A stretch of DNA of 64,000 nucleotides from Orientallactaga sibirica. Its lineage: Eukaryota > Chordata > Mammalia > Rodentia > Dipodidae. Both the position numbers and the translations under genes were made by a program. Of this stretch, positions 58,719-64,000 are shown piece by piece. The stretch is taken from the NCBI GenBank assembly GCA_036365145.1, contig JAEOAD010000024.1, positions 15,328,501-15,392,500 on the forward strand, in the 5' to 3' direction. Below the pieces are notes generated by a model, which was not told where the DNA came from, did not search any database, and was given only the letters and a program-made list of their open reading frames with translations. Numbering within the stretch: the stretch's first letter is position 1; each line of letters begins with the position of its first letter.

Positions 58719-58789
58719 TTTTGCTTTTTCTCCCTTAGGCTGCTCTGGCATGGTTCCTATGCTGCTATCTTAACCAGAAGTCCCCGTGG
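57450..58789 (-). mobile_element. L1 5' UTR / promoter region
   Basis: About 1.3 kb upstream of ORF1 to the GGACTTCTGG start. Contains a 174-codon antisense-strand frame (58072-58596) of low complexity (His/Gln/Pro-rich) with no known domain, and a (TTTA)n at 58678-58720. Locally GC-richer (58200-58600), as in L1 5' UTRs. Confidence 0.65.
58678..58720. repeat. (TTTA)n microsatellite in L1 5' UTR
   Basis: About ten TTTA units. It probably expanded from an A-rich tract near the L1 5' end. Confidence 0.9.
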
Positions 58790-58799
58790 ACTTTCTTAT

Positions 58800-59330
58800 C
58801 TATTCTATTTCTGAGTTTATTTAGAATATCATTTATTTTTCTGTCTGAACTTTCTCTTCTGCACCATTTTTAATCTCAGTATTGATATCAAACTTGTTTG
58901 ATAAACACAGTAGTATTGAAATCTTATTAATCCTCCCTGTTTATTCTTTGTAAGATTTTCTTTTTTAGTTGCATTTAGTCATTGAGGAAAAGATTTAAAA
59001 TTCCATAAGATACATTTTCAGGCTTAAATAAGAACTAACATTTAAATTTGACATCAATTTGGAGATAATTGTTGGTGAATCATTTGAATTAAGAACATGG
59101 TATATAGTTCTATTTAGGTCTAATTTAATTTATTTCAAAAATACAATGCAGAATTTGTGTAAACATTGTATTACTTTTTGAAATTAAATTTTCCTAGGTG
59201 TTTTATGTTTCATGCTACTATTACATAATTTCTTAAGCGTATTCTCTACATATTTGTTCATGGTATATTTTACATATATTTATTTACATGTTCATTTATA
59301 GTTTCAACAACTTTTTCTTACAATAATTTT
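58800..59330. other. Non-coding AT-rich stretch
   Basis: No recognised repeat. Confidence 0.3.
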
Positions 59331-59334
59331 AAAA

Positions 59335-59610
59335 GTTAGATGCTTTTTTATATGTAAGAATATTGAAGCATAGAGGATTCATCTAACTTTTCTGTCATGA
59401 CATATCAGTGATAGAGCTAGGACTTTTAGTGTCTACCTTGAAGAAGTGGCTCTTGTATATGTATATATACCACACACTTGATCCTATTACTATTTATAAC
59501 ACCAATATCTTGGTAAGAAAACTGAGGCCCAGAAGTAGAGAACAAATATCATAAGGCGACAGAATTTATGCCTAACAGGATTGTTCCTGCAACTGAAGAT
59601 TTTGTAGATG
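59335..59610 (-). repeat. Two MIR fragments
   Basis: 'tatgtaagaatattgaagca' (59350s) and 'aagaaaactgaggcccagaa' (59515-59535) are each an antisense MIR core, so two copies lie side by side. Confidence 0.5.
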
Positions 59611-59772
59611 CAGTACATCATGCTACCTATTAAAATACTGGTGTTGAAGAAAAATAGTAAAATTAATACCATTATGTACCATATATGCCCAGAGTATTGT
59701 TTTTAGCACACTCCTCTGGGTACCATGGTTTAAGGAACTATGAGATACAGCTTTTTTTTGTTTTGGAAAAAA

Positions 59773-59773
<1 letters not shown>

Positions 59774-59808
<35 letters not shown>
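59774..59808. repeat. (CA)n microsatellite
   Basis: About 18 CA units. Confidence 0.92.
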
Positions 59809-59810
<2 letters not shown>

Positions 59811-60089
59811 TTGTTGAATGCATTTGGTGTTTCTTGTTAAGATAGATTGGTACTATATACTATATCTGTAAGTTCCACTCAGAAATGTTTGTGTGCATGT
59901 GTTTGGGCTTCTTTTGAGGATCTCTTTACCAAGACTATTGACTGGAAAATGAAATAGTTTTGCACTCAAGATATGGTTTCTGAAATTTTTATCCATTACC
60001 CTATGTGTTTCCTAGGGACTATCTGAGGGTACTTTATCTAGGCCATCCCTGAGAATTCACAGTTGTATCCTGAAGTAATTTAAAAAAAT

Positions 60090-60560
60090 GGGGCTGGAGA
60101 GATGGATTAGTAGTTAATGCTTGCCTGTGAAGCCCAAGGACCTCAGTTGAGGTTCAGTTCTCCAGGACCCACATAAGCTAGATGTACAAGGTGACACATG
60201 CATCTGGAGTTTGTTTGCAGTGGCTGGAGGCCCTGGTGTGCCCATTCTCTCTCTCTCCACCTCTTTCTCTTTGCTCAAGAGTTCTGGTGGATTGGCCCCA
60301 GTCTCTGTGCATAATGCCAACTTGTGACTCTAACAATCTTTCGCCCCCTCTTCTGCGAGTTTCCTGAGCCACTTTGGGGTCATTTTAGTTCTTCTTCAAC
60401 TTGATGAGGTTTTGGGAGCCTCTGTGTCTCTGGATATCTGGCTAATGACTGGAGTTGGATGTTCTCTGTATTTATCTCCTTCCAGCCTTTTCTGGTGTTG
60501 TGATTCGCCTCTGTGTCTGTTGCTCTCAAATAAATAAATAAAAATAAAACAAAATATTAA
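60090..60560 (+). repeat. ID-like SINE with embedded L1 3' UTR segment
   Basis: A normal SINE body (60090-60270, 'ggggctggagagatggatta' to 'ctctctccacctctttctct') and its tail (60521-60560, 'tgctctcaaataaataaata') are separated by about 250 bp. That block is the reverse complement of L1 3' UTR sequence at about 3530-3766. Confidence 0.85.
60271..60520 (-). mobile_element. L1 3' UTR segment inside SINE
   Basis: 'tgcataatgccaacttgtga' is the reverse complement of 'tcacaagttggggcattatgca' (3709 onward) with a short gap. 'atgaggttttgggagcctct' and 'ctccttccagccttttctgg' also match. It ends inside the SINE's CT-rich zone without an A-tail at the junction. Confidence 0.75.
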
Positions 60561-61325
60561 AAAAATGTTCTTTTTTTACTTAAGTAAATAGGGAAGAAGT
60601 GTTAGCTTTGGGGAACATAAGATTTTTAATTCTTAAGTGAAACAAAACAAAAGTCATTTTCTACCACAGCTTACAACTCTTTATGTTTCAAGTACCTTAT
60701 GGGAAAATACTCTGTTGAAAAACCCTATTTTCTGCCATTTTACTATATGAGACTAGATTTGATTTTTTCTTCTTTACACTTTTGGTGACTTGTTAGGATT
60801 CTTGAATTTGTAAACTGATGTTATTATTAAGTTTCGAGAGTGAAATGTATCTGTAAATAAAGTCTTTATTCTCTTCAATCAGTTCTTCTGCTCACTATGT
60901 TATTTTCAATATTGTGAATTATTGTGTCTTTAATAATTTACCATATATTCTAGGGAAATATCTACTACCAATTTTCCAGGTTACAAATTCTTTTTTCAGC
61001 AATATCTACTTTTGCACAATATATCACCTGAGTATTCAATTTCAGGTTTTTGGATGCCAAAATTAGAGCCAGGTTTAGCAGAATTCCAAATTTGGGATCT
61101 TAGCCTTTGAAAGCCCCAATAGTATACAAAACCACACATCTTTTGTGAAGAGTTTACACATAAATTATTAAATGTCCCATGGGTTAGTGGAGTTTGATTG
61201 CCAGATTTTCATTTATTTAAGTGTGAAGTTCCTTAGGTTTCAATTAGAAAATTCTTCATTATTTTATCAAATTGTTTTTCTAGAAATTATGACAAATGTT
61301 TTAATGGTACTTTTTAGTTGTCCTC
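60561..61325. other. Non-coding AT-rich stretch
   Basis: No recognised element. Confidence 0.3.
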
Positions 61326-61330
61326 TGTAC

Positions 61331-61650
61331 CAGTTAGTTTCTTGTTTTTGACTCAAAATATCCCACCCAAAGAAGCTTAAGAAAGAAACAGGTTTATTTT
61401 TTTTTTTGCCCATCATGGCTGGGAAAGCATGTCAGGAGCAGATAGCTGACATCATGTCTTCCCATCAGCATGAAGGAAACAGAAAATGCAACATCATCAA
61501 GGAGGCTGGATGTAACACCCCATGGCCCATGCACAGTATCACACCTCCTTCCACAATGCTCCTTTTCCTGTAGGGTTCACAAACTTGCCATAACAGCACC
61601 ACCAAATGAGTCTATGGGGGATATTTGAGTTTCAAGACACCACATCCTTA
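61331..61650 (-). mobile_element. MaLR-type LTR, antisense
   Basis: Reverse complement includes 'atcccccatagactcatttg', 'ttgtggaaggaggtgtgata', an AATAAACCTG poly-A zone next to an A run (61396-61407 on +), and 'ttctttgggtgggatatttt'. Confidence 0.55.
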
Positions 61651-62275
61651 ATGAGAGAGATGATACTAAGTCTTACTGAAAGTTGAATTCTTCATGTTTT
61701 CTTTGGTTTATCTCAGTTGAATGAATAAAGGGGTACATGAATAAAGAGAGTTGACATTTAGGGCAAAGGGTGACAATATATTTCAGCTTCTAAGTACACC
61801 ACACTGTAGGGCTCAGTTAATAGTGACTCCATTTGCCATCTTACTATACTGGGGACTCTGGACTGCTGCACTGCCAAGTACTTCCCTGTCCCTGGATAGT
61901 GCCTTAGTGGCCTTTTCACATATTCTGTGACAATTATAAGTAGATGGGGTCGTGCAGGTCAAGCCTTTCTTCTAGTGAGCTTCTGAGACCTGAATGCCAG
62001 AGGACTGTGTGAAGGATATCCAGATATTAAAGATTAAGGTTCATTAAATAGCTAAGGAAAGATTTATAAACATGGGAGTCTGCTTAACTTCTCTGCTGAA
62101 GTAGTGGCTCTTGGCTTGTGGTCTATAGTTGACTGGTTTATTTGGGGTGATTTTGGCACCCTCAGTATACCTTTAGTACTATAATTACCTTGTCATGCAC
62201 GGGCTTGTGTTGGAAGCATGTACTTTACTAGAAGGGGTTAGTTCATCAGTAACAAACACATAAATAGCAGTTACT
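61651..62275. other. Non-coding stretch, no element recognised
   Basis: No repeat or domain seen. Confidence 0.3.
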
Positions 62276-62279
62276 TTGT

Positions 62280-62430
62280 TCTAGACTCCTAAAATCTTTG
62301 CATTCATGACATCATTTTATCTACATGGGAACACACAAGGATATGAAGAAAGATAATTCATAAAGTTGCAAACCCACAGCAAAGGAGAGAAGGAATGATC
62401 CCAGACAACCCTGGGACACAAATCAAGCTC
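62280..62430 (-). repeat. Possible MIR fragment
   Basis: 'tgacatcattttatctacat' and 'cataaagttgcaaacccaca' resemble an antisense MIR; diverged. Confidence 0.4.
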
Positions 62431-63690
62431 TGATTGGGTATATTTCATAATAATATATTAATTAATTAATAATCATCAGTTGAACATTTAGAATGGTAAC
62501 CTCATTCATGAGACAAATAAGGACTATCTTTAGTTTTGAAGTAGGAGTGAAAAAAAATGAAAAATATCCTAGAAGTGAGTTGACAGAGAAGCAATAATAT
62601 GATTTCCCAAGGGTATAAAGCAAACATTACAGCCATATTTGAAGTTGGTATTTTCACAACCATGTTCATATATGTGTAGAAGAACAATGTCAAATAAAAG
62701 CTACTGAATCACTCCTCTTCACAAGGTGACTGCTGTGTGTAAGCACTTTTGCTGATTCTATGATTTATACATCTTTCAATCCCAGATAAATACGCCACAG
62801 CTCTCAATGTAGCCAAGAACTATCTGCTAACTTGGCCACCTGCCAAAGCACACTCAGCTCCCCTGCTCTGTCTGCTGTCTACATTGCTGCTTGCCCATAC
62901 AGACTGTGACAGCTCTGTGGCCTTCCACTTGAATTCTTACAGCTTCTAGTTGGAGGTGACACACATCACTCCTATTAAGAGGTTCTATAATGAGACATAG
63001 TTTGTCCTGTCATATATTCTGAAGGAACCAGAAATCTTTGGTGAACAGGATTAACAAATACCGTAATAGGTAGTTGTCCCAAATAGACAAAATTCTGACA
63101 AAGAAAATCCTGTAGAAGAAGCCATACTTAAAATGTACATCTTTGCATGTTAGGGACAAAATGTCAATAGTACAGTCTCAGTTCCCCCTGGCAGCTAATT
63201 TATTATGAACTAATTGGATCCCTTCACTTCTATTGATTCATTCTCTTGTGGTAATCAACTTCCTGCTTTCTTTTCAGTTACTAGGCTGAAGCCATACATG
63301 ATCTCCATATTTTCTTCCATGAACATGTTGAGCAGTCTCCCCTTATGACTTACCTATCCTGATGCTAATGACATGTTGTTCACTGACTCAAAAAAGGCTG
63401 AGGACCTATGTGAAAATGATGCCATTCTATTGTCAAACTCTGATGTTTGGACATTTATAGTTCTGGATGGGTAGGGGCGAACCTAGTAAAAGAACAATTA
63501 TAGAAAGGCAAAATAAATTGAGGCTGCTAAGGGTACTATGCAGGAAATGAAGTGGAGTTAGGCTGAAAACAAAACTTGGGTACAGGAGAAAAGAGAGGTT
63601 TGGACATTGCAAAGCTACAGACTTGGAGGTTTATTGCAGTTCAACACCATCATGAATTCATGGTCTTGAAAGAAAGAAGTGTGTGTGTGT
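62431..63690. other. Non-coding stretch, no element recognised
   Basis: About 1.2 kb without a recognised repeat, apart from an ATTA run (62455-62470) and a (GT)n at 63681-63694. Confidence 0.35.
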
Positions 63691-63699
63691 GTGTAAAGG

Positions 63700-63724
63700 C
63701 TTTTTTTGGGGGGCGGGGAGTCAA

Positions 63725-63757
<33 letters not shown>

Positions 63758-63981
63758 TACAGAGAAACAGAGAGAGAGAGATAAAGAGAGAATGGGCATG
63801 CTAGCAGCCTCTCAGCTGCTGTGAATGAACTCCAGATGTGTGCACCCCCTTGTGGGCAAGTGCGGCATTGCGCCCTTGCATCACTTTTTGCATCTGGCTA
63901 AACATGGGACACGGAAAATCGCTCGGGCGTTCTTAAGTTTAGCAGACAGGTGCTTTAACCGCTAAGCTATCTCTCCAGCCT
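63700..63981 (-). repeat. ID-like SINE, long-form subfamily
   Basis: Antisense: (GA)n/(GACA)n at 63726-63785, the extra block 'aagtgcggcattgcgccc' and 'cttgcatcactttttgcatc', ending 'gctatctctccagcc'. It shares the extra block with 39.06-39.36 kb. Confidence 0.9.
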
Positions 63982-64000
63982 TTTGATGTTGTGACTGAAG

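Larger units (their letters stand above)
51408..58789 (-). mobile_element. Near-full-length L1 retrotransposon, defective
   Basis: About 7.4 kb read on the minus strand in canonical order: 5' UTR, ORF1, ORF2, 3' UTR and A-rich end. The 5' terminus (plus strand 'gctatcttaaccagaagtcc', i.e. GGACTTCTGGTTAAGATAGC) is the L1 start motif. ACTTTCTT occurs just outside both ends (51400-51407 and 58790-58797), a plausible short target duplication. The reading frames are broken and an RT catalytic residue is changed, so it should be immobile. Confidence 0.85.

Noticed and set aside
1..64000. CRISPR arrays, operons, tRNA/rRNA genes, phage or plasmid functions
   Set aside because: None seen. Direct repeats are microsatellites, one minisatellite and mobile elements of a mammalian nuclear genome. 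The tRNA-like segments are SINE heads.

Overview
This is nuclear DNA of a rodent and contains no protein-coding gene that I can support. The organism call rests on the repeats. B1-type (7SL-derived) and B4-type SINEs, which are known from rodents, are dense. A very abundant tRNA/ID-like SINE of about 200-250 bp starts with GGGGCTGGAGAGATGGCTTA and ends in CT-rich sequence plus (AAATA)n. MaLR-type LTRs and L1 copies are also common. The B1 sequence and the ID-like SINE resemble those I associate with jerboas (Dipodoidea, e.g. Jaculus). That is recognition from memory, not a search.

Layout. 1-5 kb: a nested B4/ID-like pair, a roughly 1 kb L1 3' UTR copy and a MaLR LTR. 5-10 kb: mostly single-copy, with a perfect palindromic RFX X-box (6939), a solo LTR with a 5-bp target duplication (8086-8490) and two perfect CRE octamers (8517, 9892). 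10-16 kb: back-to-back MaLR LTRs, an L1 copy whose 5' half is inverted (12.4-14.6 kb), a 40-bp minisatellite (15.0 kb) and old MIR/L2 pieces. 16-26 kb: sparse repeats, an L1 mosaic (22.0-23.5 kb), a B4 and an L2 remnant. 26-33.8 kb: dense SINEs, a MaLR inserted into a B4, a 40-bp near-perfect inverted repeat beside an L1 3' UTR, and an unclassified repeat in two inverted copies (32.6/33.4-33.8 kb). 34-37 kb: little recognisable. 37-46 kb: SINEs, a MaLR provirus with both LTRs (42.2-43.96 kb) and several solo LTRs. 45.7-50.0 kb: almost repeat-free. 51.4-58.8 kb: one near-full-length antisense L1 with recognisable 5' UTR, ORF1, ORF2 and 3' UTR, disabled by stops and by a changed catalytic residue. 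59-64 kb: old repeats, a composite SINE/L1 insertion, a MaLR LTR and a long-form ID-like SINE.

The open reading frames in the window are short, and apart from the L1 remnants none shows a recognisable domain. The window therefore looks like intergenic sequence or the inside of a long intron. I found no new biological system. The best leads are the possible regulatory motifs at 6.9-9.9 kb, the hairpin at 30.6 kb, the unclassified inverted repeat at 32.6-33.8 kb, the SINE/L1 chimera at 60.1-60.6 kb and the long-form SINE subfamily.
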